DNA of 64,000 nt, from assembly GCA_039105265.1 (NCBI GenBank), contig JAPFFF010000009.1, positions 3,658,001-3,722,000 on the forward strand, given 5' to 3'. This document shows, in pieces, positions 39,805-50,045 of the stretch; positions within the stretch are counted from its first letter, which is position 1; each line of letters opens with the position of its first letter. The position numbers and the translations under genes are program-made. The notes under the pieces were generated by a model that saw nothing but the letters and a program-made list of their open reading frames with translations, did not search any database and was not told the DNA's origin. The stretch is from Tritrichomonas musculus. Its lineage: Eukaryota; Parabasalia; Tritrichomonadida; Tritrichomonadidae.

Positions 39805-40411
39805 GACAAAAGTCTTTTTGGAATTTTAGTATATAACATTTAACAACACTAATTAGCTTCCTTATGTTTAAAATTAAAAAAACATATCATAATTTTAAAT
39901 TGTAAAATAAATTAGGGTGCTGCAGCACAGAGAACTTTTTGTATGTATATATGGTCCAGATAAACTTTTTGAGAAATTAAAATTAATATTTTTTAAACAA
40001 AATAGCATGACCCCCTATTCATGCTTTTTTTATTCCTTTAAAATAATTTAAAAATATTTGTTTTCTTATTTAATATTGATTTTAACCATTAAATCCTAAA
40101 TTTTATCAATTTAGGAAGCCCAACAAGCCATTTGATTCTCTAAATCAACCGTTTTTAAGAAGAATTATTAATCAAATAATAATCTCATTTTTGAAAATTT
40201 TCGATTATTTCGCCTTTAACATATTCTCTAAATGGCATAAATTAAGAAATCAATAAAAAATACAAGGAACTTTTAATCTTTTCTATGTAAAATAAAGCTC
40301 GAAAAAATGGACGATTATTTTCTTCTGAAAAAGTTGTATGTGCTATAAAGAATTCCTCAAAAAATTAAAAGTATAAAAAAGGATATATGATATGAAAAAA
40401 ATCCTTTTAGT

Positions 40412-43400
40412 ATGAAAGTTGTTAATATACAAAAATACGAGAAAGGAGATAATCTTGGTAAGGGATCTTTTGGATTTATATATGTATTAAAAGATCCAGA
40501 AAATTCGAACAAATATGTTGCAAAAGAAATCAGATGTAAATCTGATCAAAAGAAAATGGAATTACGTATTAAAGATTTTATTCAAGAGCTCAATTCTTAT
40601 TCAAAACTAGATAATCCAGCAAAATTAAAATTTTATGGATATTCGCCAATCAATATTTCCGATAGAAAGTGCCCAATATTAATTCTTGAATTCTGTGAAA
40701 ATTCATCATTAGATAAAAAGATCAAAAGCTTAAACTTTTCAGCAACAAGTAGATATATTTGTTTATTAGGAATAGCAATTGGTATGAAATATCTTCATTC
40801 ACAAGGTATCGTTCATAGAGATCTCAAAACTCTCAATATTTTACTTGACAAAAATTTTTATCCAAAAATTTGTGATTTCGGATCATCAGCAATATCGAAT
40901 GTCAACTTAGATCATTTCCACATGATTGATATTGTAGGAACAGTATTATATTCAGCTCCAGAAATATTGAGATCTGAAGTTTATTCTTACAAAGTCGATG
41001 TTTTTTCTTTTTCATTTGTTGCATATGAATTATTAACGAGCAATGATTTGTTTGATTTCAAAGTGTATAACAATAGATATAAAATATCAACAGCTATTAA
41101 AAGGGGCAAAAGACCAAATTTATCAAATATTCATGATAAAAAAATTCAAAATTTTCTCCAAAAATGTTGGTCAGAAAAACCAAACGAAAGACCAAGTTTT
41201 CACCAAATTGTTCAAGAATTATTAAACAAAAGATACAGAAAATACTTCAAAGTAAATGAATATGAAGTGTCAAAATATCTGAAATTATTTGATGAAAAAT
41301 TATTGAATCCAAATTTATATAAAGAGTTTCAATATAAGAATGACGAAATATACTGTATTGGCAAATTTGATTTACTTGTATTGGTTATATTTTCTCTTTG
41401 GATTAGTTTTGATTATAAAAATTCAATGCCAAATAAAAAAAAGAATGAGAAAATGAGTGTTTTTATTTATGATGGATTTCCTATAGAGCACAAATACTAT
41501 ATTAAAAGAGGTTATTCTATGGATGATTTGAAAAAATTGGTTGAAAAAGGAGATTCAGATGCAATGGGTATATATGGTATGATTTTATATAACCGAAAAG
41601 GAACAGTTGCAAGCAAAAGAAAGGCAATAAATTATATAAAGAAATCAGCTAAATTAGGAAATAATATTGCAATGTTGAATTACGGCATACTTTTATATGA
41701 AGGAAAATTTATAGCTCAAGATAAAGTTAAGGCTTGCCAATATTTTAAAATGTCAGCAGACTTAGGAAATATCGAAGCTATGCAATATTATGCTAACATG
41801 AGAATTAAAGGTGATGGAGTCCCAATATTTATAAAAGATGCAATTTATTATTTTAAAAAATCAGCGGATTTGGGAAACATAAAATCAATGTTTAGTTATG
41901 GATCAATGTTAATGACTGGAGAGTACATTAAAAATTATACGGCTGCAATTAGATATTTTAAAAAAGCAGCTGATCTTGGGTGCGTTTATTCCATGAACAA
42001 TTATGCTTCATTAGTTTTAGATGGGAAAGGAAAATCAGCTGATAAAAAAGAGGCAGCCAAATATTTTAAAATGGCTGCAGATAAAGGAGATAGTTTTTTA
42101 AAATATAGATATGGAGAGATTCTCCTTGAAGAAAATAATAAAAAAGAAGCAGCTTATTATTTAAAGCAATCAGCTGATTTGGGGAATGATAAATCAATGT
42201 TAATTTATAGTGATATGCTTCTGAATGGAGATGGAGTTGAAGTAGATTTAAATGAAGCAATTATTTATTTAAAAAAGGCAATCGAAAAAGGAAATTTAGA
42301 AGCAATGGTTAAATATTCAAAAATGTATTTTGTAGGAAAAGTAAATCAAATCAGTAAAGAAGAAGCAATCAAGTACTTAAGGATATCAGCAGAATTAGGA
42401 AATGAAGAATCTTTATATGAATATGGAAAAATGCTTGTTGAAGAAATTCACGTAGAAAAAGATAAAATAGAAGGATTAAAATATTTAAAAATGTCAAGTA
42501 ATTTAGGAAACAAAGATGCAATGTTAAAATATGGTATCATTTTGATGGAAAGTGAGTCATTTTTAGATAGAAAAGAAGCAATTCAATATATTAAAAAGTC
42601 AATGGATTTGGGAAATTCAGATGCAGCCATTGTTTATAATAAATATATAAATAATACAAATCTAATCAATAAAACTCAACAAATAAATAATTTGAAAATA
42701 TTTGCAGATAATGGTGATATTGATTCAATGTATTTATATGGTGTCTTGCTTTTGAATGGAGATGGAGTTGAAATTAATAAGAAAGAAGCAGCCAAATATT
42801 TTAAAAATTCATCAGAAAAAGGTAATATTAATTCAATGTATTATTATGCAACGATGCTTCTTTCAGGAGAAACAATTCCAAAAGATAAAGAAAAAGCATT
42901 ATATTATCTAAAACTTTCAGCAGATAATGGAAATATTGATTCAATGTTCAAATATGGAAAAATTTTATTTGATGATAAAACTTTTTCAAATAAAGAAGAA
43001 TCAGTCTATTATATAAAAAATTCTGCAGAAAAAGGAAATGCTGATGCAATGCTTCAATATGGAATTATGTTATTAAATGGAAACTTTATTAATATGAACA
43101 AACAAGAAGCTGCAAAATATTTGAAAAATTCAGCAGATTTAGGAAATGATGAAGCAATGTTTATATATGGTTGTATGGTTTTTAAAGGGGAAGATATAAA
43201 AGTAAATAAAAAAGAAGGAGTGAGATACATAAGAATGTCAGCTAAAAAAGGAAATCCTAAAGCATTGAATTCATATGGAAATTTGTATTATAATGGATAT
43301 GGAATTTTACTTGATTATGAAGGATTTCCAGTAAATAAAACGAAAGCTGCTAAATACTTTAAAAAGGCAGCAATGAAAGGTAATCACGATGCAATGACCA

Positions 43401-46400
43401 GTTATGGTGAAATGCTATTACAAGGAATTGGAATACCAGTTAACAAAAAAAAAGCAGCTAAATATTTTAAAATGGCAGCCAATAAAGGTAACGAAAAAGC
43501 ATCATATTATTATGGAACAATGTTATTTGATGGATATATTATTCAAAGAAATATGACAGAAGCTGCATATTATTTTAAGAAATCATCTGATCTTGGTAAT
43601 AAAGATTCATTGTTTAAGTATTATTTAATTCTATTGTTTCAAAATAAAATTAATAAAACAAAAGCCTTAAAAAAATTCAAATTTTTTGCAGATGAAGGAA
43701 ATGATTACGCAATGATATTATATTCACTAATATTAAAAGATGGAAATGAAGAAGATGAAAAAGAAGCTGTTCATTATTTAAAAATGGCTATAGACAAAGG
43801 AAATGTTTATTCGATGTATATTTATGGGCAATTCTTATTGGATAAAGGAAATAAAGAAAATGAACAAAAAGGTCTTCATTATTTGAAAATGGCCGCAGAT
43901 CAAGGAAATATTGATTCAATGATATTATATGCTCAAAAATTATATGATTATAATTGTACATGTAACAAAATGGAAGCATTAGATTATTTTAAAAAGGCAG
44001 CTGACAAAAATAATTCATATGCTATGTTTATGTATGGTATATATGCTAATGAATACCAATGCAATAAAAATGAAGGAAATAAATATATCAAAATGTCTGC
44101 TGATCAAGGTTATTCTGAAGCTTTATTTGTGTATGGAAATATTTTATATAGAGGCGATGGAATTCTTACAGATAAACGAGAAGCTGCACGATATTTCAAA
44201 ATGGCATCAGAAAAAGGAATTATCATTGCCAATTTGTTATATGGAAATATGCTTTTCAGTGGAGATGGAATTAATATGGACAAGGCAAAAGCTGCCCAAT
44301 ATTATAAAAAAGGATCAGATTTAGGAGATATTAATTGTACATTTATGTATGGATGTATGCTTTTAGATGGTGATGGAATACCTTGTGATGAAAAAGAAGC
44401 ATCTAAATATTTGCATATAGCTGCAAATAAAGAAAATGTTGATTCAATGCTTAAATATGGATTTATGCTATATCAAGGAATAGGAGTTGAAAAAGATATG
44501 AAAAAAGGAATTAATTATATTAAAATGTCAGCCAACAAAGGATATACAAAAGCAATATCATTTTATAATTTATTGTTATATTTAGGAATTGAAAATCAAA
44601 CAAATGAGAATGAATCTGCAAAATATTATCAAAAAGCAATTTCTCAGGATGATGAATTTTCAATGATTCTGTATGGCCTTTGGCTGCTCAAAAGCAAAAA
44701 TATCGCAGATGAAAAGTTGAGATTAGCAGCTAGTTATTTTAAAAAATCATCTGATAAAGGAAATGATTTGGCAATGTTTTTATATGGAATGATGTTATAC
44801 AAATATGACATTTTTAAAAATAAGGAAGAAGCCTCATTTTATTTCAGAAAATCAGCTATTAAACTTAATTATTTTTCTATGTATCTTTATGGGAAATTGT
44901 TGTTAGAAGGAGATTTAATAAAATCAAATAAAACAGAAGCAGCAAAATATTTTAAAAAATCAGCAGATTTAGGATATACTCTTTCGATGCTTCAATATGG
45001 TCAAATGCTATTAAAAGGAATTGGAGTTAAGGAAAACAAAAGTGAAGCATATAAATATATAAGAAAATCATTTAAATGCAAAGAAAACAAAATACAGTTG
45101 ATTTTTAATTTGAGGATATCACAAAAAAATAATTTTTCATATGAAATCAATGAATTTCCTGAAGATATGATAATCAAATATGATAAAAATTATTATAAAG
45201 GAATGTTTGATTATGGAAATAAATTAATTAATACCAAATATAAGCAAAATGTTGGTTTAAATTACATTTTGAGAGCAGCTGATAATAATATAGAAGAAGC
45301 ATCTTTTACAATGGGTAAATTATTATATAGAGGAAAATTATTGCATCAAAACAAAAAACAAGCAGCAGATTATTTTGTGAAATCAGCTAATTTAAATAAT
45401 TCTTTAGCTCTATTTTACTTTGGACTTATGCTTTTCTTTGGAGATGGAATACGAGCAAACAAAACGCAAGGTGCTTTTTATATATATGTTTCTATTGAAC
45501 ACTTATTGTTAATATTTTTGGTGTTACTCTTATTTATAAAAATTATTAATAAAGGTGGAATAACTCAAATTATTTCCACAATCAAAAAATTTTGTGTATT
45601 ATCAAGCAAAGGGAATAATTGTAATCAAGTAGACAGTCATTGCGAAATGGATGTACTGCATTTTTCAGTAAAACAAAGTAAAATATCAAATAATGATGAT
45701 ATGTACTCAGACCAAAAAAACTGTCTTCTAGCATTAAAACCTCAGAAAGAAGAAAACAATAAATTGAAAATGAATATGTCAAAAAATATAACTATTAGCA
45801 TTGAATTTAATTCTAATATAATAAAAGTTGATAATTTTATACAACCAAACGAAGATTTTAATTTAATTGAAAATAATAAGAACAAAGTTGTATGCTTAGA
45901 CAAATCATCTCTGCAACAAATGCAAATTGACCAAATGATACAGAACTTAGAATGTAACAATTATGTGTATGAGTGTACAATTAATGAATGCAAACTTTGT
46001 GAAATTATTTTACATTTAAATCGAAGATTTGCTGAAAATTTAAAGTCGGTATCAACAACTGTTCTGGTGAATGGTGAATTAGTTTCAAATTTCATAAAAA
46101 ATAACATTATTAATGAATTTGACAATCAACAAAACATATTATCAATCGAAAAGAAAGGATGGATTCAATTTGATTTCTGTGAGAAAAAAATCTGTGTGAT
46201 GTCATACAAAATAATTAATAATTGTGATATTTGCGACTATCAAAAATCATGGCAAATTATTGGATCAAACGATGGGAAGAATTGGGAAATTATCGATGAA
46301 AGAATTATTGATTTATCACAAAAAAGTGCAATTTGTCAAAGTCAATTTGAAATTGAAAATGTAAAAGAAAATATAAATCAACAAAATTTTCATCGTTATA

Positions 46401-46495
46401 TTCGTTACATTGAAACAAATTCACATAACACTTCTATTTCTTGTATTGAATTTTCTGGTTGCATTTTGAGTTTTCCGTATGAACAAGAAATTTAA
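40412..46495 (+). CDS. Protein kinase with about 36 Sel1 repeats, two membrane segments and a C-terminal galactose-binding-like domain
   Basis: 2027 residues. Kinase domain at about 9-272: GKGSFG (16-21), Lys38, HRDLKTLN (135-142), DFG (155-157), APE (182-184), CWSEKPNERPSF (TKL-like); all catalytic residues present. Hydrophobic segment at about 318-333 (LLVLVIFSLWISF). From about 370 to 1690 are some 36 Sel1-type repeats of about 36 residues (YFKKSADLGN..SM..YG.ML..G), which form alpha solenoids for protein binding. A second strong membrane segment lies at about 1694-1713 (HLLLIFLVLLLFIKII). The C-terminus from about 1890 resembles the F5/8-type galactose-binding fold (WQIIGSNDGKNWEIIDE, HRYIRYIE). 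If both hydrophobic segments span the membrane, the kinase and C-terminal domain are on one side and the Sel1 solenoid on the other. One intact frame with no break. Confidence 0.92.
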   Translation: MKVVNIQKYEKGDNLGKGSFGFIYVLKDPENSNKYVAKEIRCKSDQKKMELRIKDFIQELNSYSKLDNPAKLKFYGYSPINISDRKCPILILEFCENSSLDKKIKSLNFSATSRYICLLGIAIGMKYLHSQGIVHRDLKTLNILLDKNFYPKICDFGSSAISNVNLDHFHMIDIVGTVLYSAPEILRSEVYSYKVDVFSFSFVAYELLTSNDLFDFKVYNNRYKISTAIKRGKRPNLSNIHDKKIQNFLQKCWSEKPNERPSFHQIVQELLNKRYRKYFKVNEYEVSKYLKLFDEKLLNPNLYKEFQYKNDEIYCIGKFDLLVLVIFSLWISFDYKNSMPNKKKNEKMSVFIYDGFPIEHKYYIKRGYSMDDLKKLVEKGDSDAMGIYGMILYNRKGTVASKRKAINYIKKSAKLGNNIAMLNYGILLYEGKFIAQDKVKACQYFKMSADLGNIEAMQYYANMRIKGDGVPIFIKDAIYYFKKSADLGNIKSMFSYGSMLMTGEYIKNYTAAIRYFKKAADLGCVYSMNNYASLVLDGKGKSADKKEAAKYFKMAADKGDSFLKYRYGEILLEENNKKEAAYYLKQSADLGNDKSMLIYSDMLLNGDGVEVDLNEAIIYLKKAIEKGNLEAMVKYSKMYFVGKVNQISKEEAIKYLRISAELGNEESLYEYGKMLVEEIHVEKDKIEGLKYLKMSSNLGNKDAMLKYGIILMESESFLDRKEAIQYIKKSMDLGNSDAAIVYNKYINNTNLINKTQQINNLKIFADNGDIDSMYLYGVLLLNGDGVEINKKEAAKYFKNSSEKGNINSMYYYATMLLSGETIPKDKEKALYYLKLSADNGNIDSMFKYGKILFDDKTFSNKEESVYYIKNSAEKGNADAMLQYGIMLLNGNFINMNKQEAAKYLKNSADLGNDEAMFIYGCMVFKGEDIKVNKKEGVRYIRMSAKKGNPKALNSYGNLYYNGYGILLDYEGFPVNKTKAAKYFKKAAMKGNHDAMTSYGEMLLQGIGIPVNKKKAAKYFKMAANKGNEKASYYYGTMLFDGYIIQRNMTEAAYYFKKSSDLGNKDSLFKYYLILLFQNKINKTKALKKFKFFADEGNDYAMILYSLILKDGNEEDEKEAVHYLKMAIDKGNVYSMYIYGQFLLDKGNKENEQKGLHYLKMAADQGNIDSMILYAQKLYDYNCTCNKMEALDYFKKAADKNNSYAMFMYGIYANEYQCNKNEGNKYIKMSADQGYSEALFVYGNILYRGDGILTDKREAARYFKMASEKGIIIANLLYGNMLFSGDGINMDKAKAAQYYKKGSDLGDINCTFMYGCMLLDGDGIPCDEKEASKYLHIAANKENVDSMLKYGFMLYQGIGVEKDMKKGINYIKMSANKGYTKAISFYNLLLYLGIENQTNENESAKYYQKAISQDDEFSMILYGLWLLKSKNIADEKLRLAASYFKKSSDKGNDLAMFLYGMMLYKYDIFKNKEEASFYFRKSAIKLNYFSMYLYGKLLLEGDLIKSNKTEAAKYFKKSADLGYTLSMLQYGQMLLKGIGVKENKSEAYKYIRKSFKCKENKIQLIFNLRISQKNNFSYEINEFPEDMIIKYDKNYYKGMFDYGNKLINTKYKQNVGLNYILRAADNNIEEASFTMGKLLYRGKLLHQNKKQAADYFVKSANLNNSLALFYFGLMLFFGDGIRANKTQGAFYIYVSIEHLLLIFLVLLLFIKIINKGGITQIISTIKKFCVLSSKGNNCNQVDSHCEMDVLHFSVKQSKISNNDDMYSDQKNCLLALKPQKEENNKLKMNMSKNITISIEFNSNIIKVDNFIQPNEDFNLIENNKNKVVCLDKSSLQQMQIDQMIQNLECNNYVYECTINECKLCEIILHLNRRFAENLKSVSTTVLVNGELVSNFIKNNIINEFDNQQNILSIEKKGWIQFDFCEKKICVMSYKIINNCDICDYQKSWQIIGSNDGKNWEIIDERIIDLSQKSAICQSQFEIENVKENINQQNFHRYIRYIETNSHNTSISCIEFSGCILSFPYEQEI

Positions 46496-46657
46496 CTACA
46501 TTACATTTGCAATATAAAATAAATTTATTGATCAATTTTCGGTAGATCAAGTCTTCAAACTGACTTGGTCAAAAATTGAAAAATAAAGATAAATATGGAA
46601 TTCGATACTTCTTCTCTTCTATCGTACTAGGCTTCTTTTAATCACTAGGCGCGGGTC

Positions 46658-47460
46658 ATGAATGAAGACTCACTGAAGGGTGTTGGCTACAATCAGAGCC
46701 ACTCTTCAGAAAACTGTCATCGATCATTTCACCAATTTTTTATCAAAGACGGAAGCGGCTGCCATCTTGCTGTGGCTTCCTCAGTTTGCAGTTTATTAGG
46801 CACACTTTAAATGCTTTCAAAAAGCAGCAGGAGCGGGAGGCATCTAGTACTCTGCGATTGTTCAATAAAGGGAAGTGGCCCAGTTTTTTTTACATCGGTA
46901 ATCATCATCCAGTGTCACTTTTCTGAAGTCTTTCACAGTTAGAATCTATCGGCAGTGAAGGTGAAGTCATCATCATCAACCGTAATTCAGTCAAAAATTA
47001 ACCTATTTCACCAATCACGGCGGTTTCTCTTCCAAACGGCGAAAAAGCATAGAGTGTCGTGAGCTGCGATGATTCATTCGCTGTTCTGAGCTCAAACGGC
47101 CGAGTCTTCAATTTGCCCATTAAATCAAACGGAGTCATCAAATTTTCAACTGTTTCAGAACTTTTAGATCATGAAATTGTCTGCATGTCAGGTGCATTTA
47201 AGCACTTCTTGGCTGTCAGCAAGGACGGCCACCTCTTTGGACGTGGATCAAATGAATGTGGTCGACCACATTCATTAAATACAAAATCAAGGAAGCTTGA
47301 GCTGGATATAATTATTCACTTTTTTGAGCTAAATTTTCCTCAGCGAGGGACCAAACTGAAATGATTATTGGCCAACAGAAACGACGATCAAAGGAGGCCC
47401 TTCATTCTGCATCATCTATTAACACCGTTTTCATTGGAAATCCACTATCAAACGCACTAA
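46658..47460 (+). pseudogene. RCC1-like repeat gene relic
   Basis: A less AT-rich patch with pieces of RCC1-type repeat in the plus strand: SCDDSFAVLSSNGRVFNL and HFLAVSKDGHLFGRGSNECG (about 47068-47265), preceded by DGSGCHLAVASSVCSLLG (about 46750-46800). Each follows the RCC1 pattern CG..H..A...G.V...G.N..G. In-frame stops and frame changes separate the pieces, and there is no good start codon, so this is probably a dead gene. RCC1 repeats form seven-bladed propellers, and RCC1 proteins are expanded in trichomonads. It sits between the Sel1 kinase and a frameshifted kinase. Confidence 0.55.
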
Positions 47461-47555
47461 ATATTCCATTATAAAAGTTTTAATAGTATTATTAAAAAGG
47501 AGAAGAAAATATAATTAATTAAAAATTATTTTAATTAGAAGTAGATAGATTATAA

Positions 47556-47855
47556 TTAATCATATTGAGGGATTCTGGTTTTATGTTGATTTATGAGATA
47601 TTTTAGATCATTCATTTCTTTCTCTGATAAATCAACCAATAAGAAATGATGTTTCCCCAATTCATTTAAGATTTGTTTAAAGCTTGGCCTTTTAGCTGGA
47701 TCGAAATTCCAGCAAGAATTGATCAAATTTCTTGATAACCTATTCAATGCTGTTGGCAAATGTGCCTTCTTTCCAGCACATATTTGTGGGATAGTAATAT
47801 TTGGCATTTCTCCATTTATAATGAAATAAACTAAAACGCCAAATGAGTAAATGTC
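47556..47855 (-). pseudogene. C-terminal lobe of the kinase at 47831-48973, in a shifted frame
   Basis: In this frame the minus strand reads DIYSFGVLVYFIINGEMPNI, which is exactly the kinase subdomain IX expected after YDEKS in the upstream frame, and continues through NSCWNFDPAKRPSF (TKL-like subdomain XI) to a natural stop. The two frames join at about 47855, where AAATCGACATTT would need one more base to read K-S-D-I. So the kinase is complete except for a one-base change. This may be a true pseudogene, an allele, or a sequence error. Confidence 0.8.
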
Positions 47856-48973
47856 GATTTTTCATCATAATGGTCGCTTTCATTTAAGATCTCTGGTGCC
47901 ATAAAAAACAATGTGCCTAAACATTTAGTCATTGATGAATGGAAATCATCAGGATCGACATATTTCGAAATTCCGAAATCACAAATTTTGACTGTTCCAT
48001 TTTTATCAATTAGAATGTTTGTTGGTTTCAAATCACGATGTATTATTTTCTTAAAATGGATGTATTTCATTGCTTCAACTATTTGATATATAATATAATT
48101 AATTCTTGCTTTTGAGAGTGTTTTTTCTTTGATTACTTTACCAATGTCTTTACAACAATGTTCTAATAGTATTGATGGTGGCAAATTTTCATCGCTCATA
48201 AAAATACCATATGTTTTCAAAACATTTGGATGATCAAGAGAATGTAATAGCTCATATTCATTCATCATTATTTTGAAATTATCAATTGTTATTGAGGTCA
48301 GTACTTTATGTGCATAACTTTTATTATTGTAAGTCACTTCATAAACAATTCCATATCCTCCATTTCCAATTATTTTAATTGTTGTAAAATCACTGATTGT
48401 TTTACTATCCAAAATTTTTATGCTGCTTGTTCTTTCAACAGATGTAAAAGAGCTTGTTGTTCTGTTGTTTGTTGTTGTTTCTATTTTGGAAGATTTTGTT
48501 TGGTTTAACAATTGTGATTTAAGTTGCCTTATTTCAAAATCTTTTTGATTTGAAATTTGTATTAAGCTTTCATTTTCACTAGAGAGTGTATGTAATTGCT
48601 TTTCATAATTTTGCATTTTCTGTTTTATTCTCGTTAATTGTGATTGTATCTTTTCAATTTTAATATCCTTTTCTTTTGAAGCCTGACATAATCTTTCGTT
48701 TTTTGTAGACAAGTTTTGCATTTTCATCTCATAATTATTAAGCTCTCTTGTCATGTTTGATATTTGAGATTGAAGGTTTTGTAACTTTTGATTATTTTCC
48801 TTAAATTGTAATGCTTCTAAATCTTTAAAATCAATTGGATTTTTATAGAAACTTTTGTATGTATCTGAATAATTAAGAACAAAATCATACCAATCTTTCA
48901 TGGGCAATGGCGCTTTTTTTAATGCTTCTATATATCCATCAATTTTTTCACAATATCTACGTATTTTTGTCAT
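47831..48973 (-). CDS. Coiled-coil TKL-type protein kinase, frame broken in the C-lobe
   Basis: 380 codons from ATG. An N-terminal helical region (1-60) is followed by a coiled coil (about 55-160, with repeated LQ.Q....L..Y..K units), then a Ser/Thr linker and a kinase domain from about 195: GNGGYG (203-208), Lys223, HRDLKPTN (312-319), DFG (332-334), APE (359-361). The frame then ends in DEKSTFTHLAF, whereas the normal continuation (DIYSFGVLVYF) is present in the next frame. As it stands the protein lacks most of the C-lobe and would be inactive. A poly-A run of about 28 bases on the minus-strand side lies roughly 100 bp upstream of the ATG. Confidence 0.8.
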   Translation of the reverse strand: MTKIRRYCEKIDGYIEALKKAPLPMKDWYDFVLNYSDTYKSFYKNPIDFKDLEALQFKENNQKLQNLQSQISNMTRELNNYEMKMQNLSTKNERLCQASKEKDIKIEKIQSQLTRIKQKMQNYEKQLHTLSSENESLIQISNQKDFEIRQLKSQLLNQTKSSKIETTTNNRTTSSFTSVERTSSIKILDSKTISDFTTIKIIGNGGYGIVYEVTYNNKSYAHKVLTSITIDNFKIMMNEYELLHSLDHPNVLKTYGIFMSDENLPPSILLEHCCKDIGKVIKEKTLSKARINYIIYQIVEAMKYIHFKKIIHRDLKPTNILIDKNGTVKICDFGISKYVDPDDFHSSMTKCLGTLFFMAPEILNESDHYDEKSTFTHLAF

Positions 48974-49070
48974 TTTATTATTTAATGCTTAAATAAGCAG
49001 CAAAAAATAAAAATGGAAAATTCTCACAAATGGAAAATTTCCATGGGAATTTTGGGAAAATGGATTTCTG

Positions 49071-49102
<32 letters not shown>

Positions 49103-50045
49103 ATTCGTCGAAGTAAATTGTTATTATTATTCTATTGCTGTAGTGTCGATTTGGGAATGAGAACACTTAACTTTTTAAAAAATTGAATTAAAAATAATCG
49201 TGTTTTTAAGTATTATTATTAATTTCTCCATTAACAAACATTTTTTGTTTAACAATATTGTATATATATAATAATCATTTTGCATTTTATTCATATAACT
49301 TGGAAAATAAAACTTTTATTTCATTACGAACCTGTTTAACATTAATAACTAAGAATCGTGCAACAATACTATTTACAAGTTTATTTGACTTAAATTGAGT
49401 CACTTAATTGTAAAATTGAGAGATTTTAGGTATCCTTTTTTTGCTCATTCCCGCAACGATTAATTCCAATTTTTGCAAAAGTGCAAAAAAGTTCCAAACT
49501 TTTATTTTCTGAAGTACGATAAAGGCCAATTTTGACCTTAACTGCGGCCAGCAAATCCGATTTCTCAAAAAAAAATATTTTTTTTTTTACTATAATTGAT
49601 AATTAAATGCTGCGATTTAAATAACACATGTATTCATGCAAGCATTAATGAAATTTTTGCCACTAAAATATATTTATCAATGTTTCATTTATGCTTTTTA
49701 AGAAAAATCACTTTGTCAATGTATTATTTTTTATATATATCTGCATTTTTTATAAAATTCTGCTGTTTTAGTCTTATTAACAATAATATTATCATCACCA
49801 TTGAAAAAAAATTGGCAATTAGAACCAAATTTTTTTAAAAATTATTTTTAAATTAAATGAATAAATATATTTTCAATTAAAAATTATTATTCTATAAATA
49901 TATAAAGATATTATTCATATATTATGCATCGTAATTTGTGACTGAACACAATTATTTCTCAGAATCTTCACAATATTTTGTTTATTGTTTTACGATAAAC
50001 TCTGAAAATGTTTTAAACAAATATTTCAAATTTGTTATTAAATTA
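48974..50045. other. Gene-free interval
   Basis: Spacer between divergent kinase genes. It holds a long homopolymer near 49072-49100 (A on the plus strand) and a slightly GC-richer patch at 49440-49570 (cattcccgcaacgatt, ccttaactgcggccagc) that I cannot assign. An in-frame GTG at 49938 extends the next gene by 36 codons but is not a likely start. Confidence 0.45.

Noticed and set aside
49596-49838. 80-codon plus-strand frame in the kinase spacer
   Set aside because: Hydrophobic, low-complexity translation of AT-rich DNA; no clear start context or motif.
49938-50045. GTG start extending the tandem kinase by 36 residues
   Set aside because: Non-ATG start; the first ATG in frame begins a coherent helical N-terminus.
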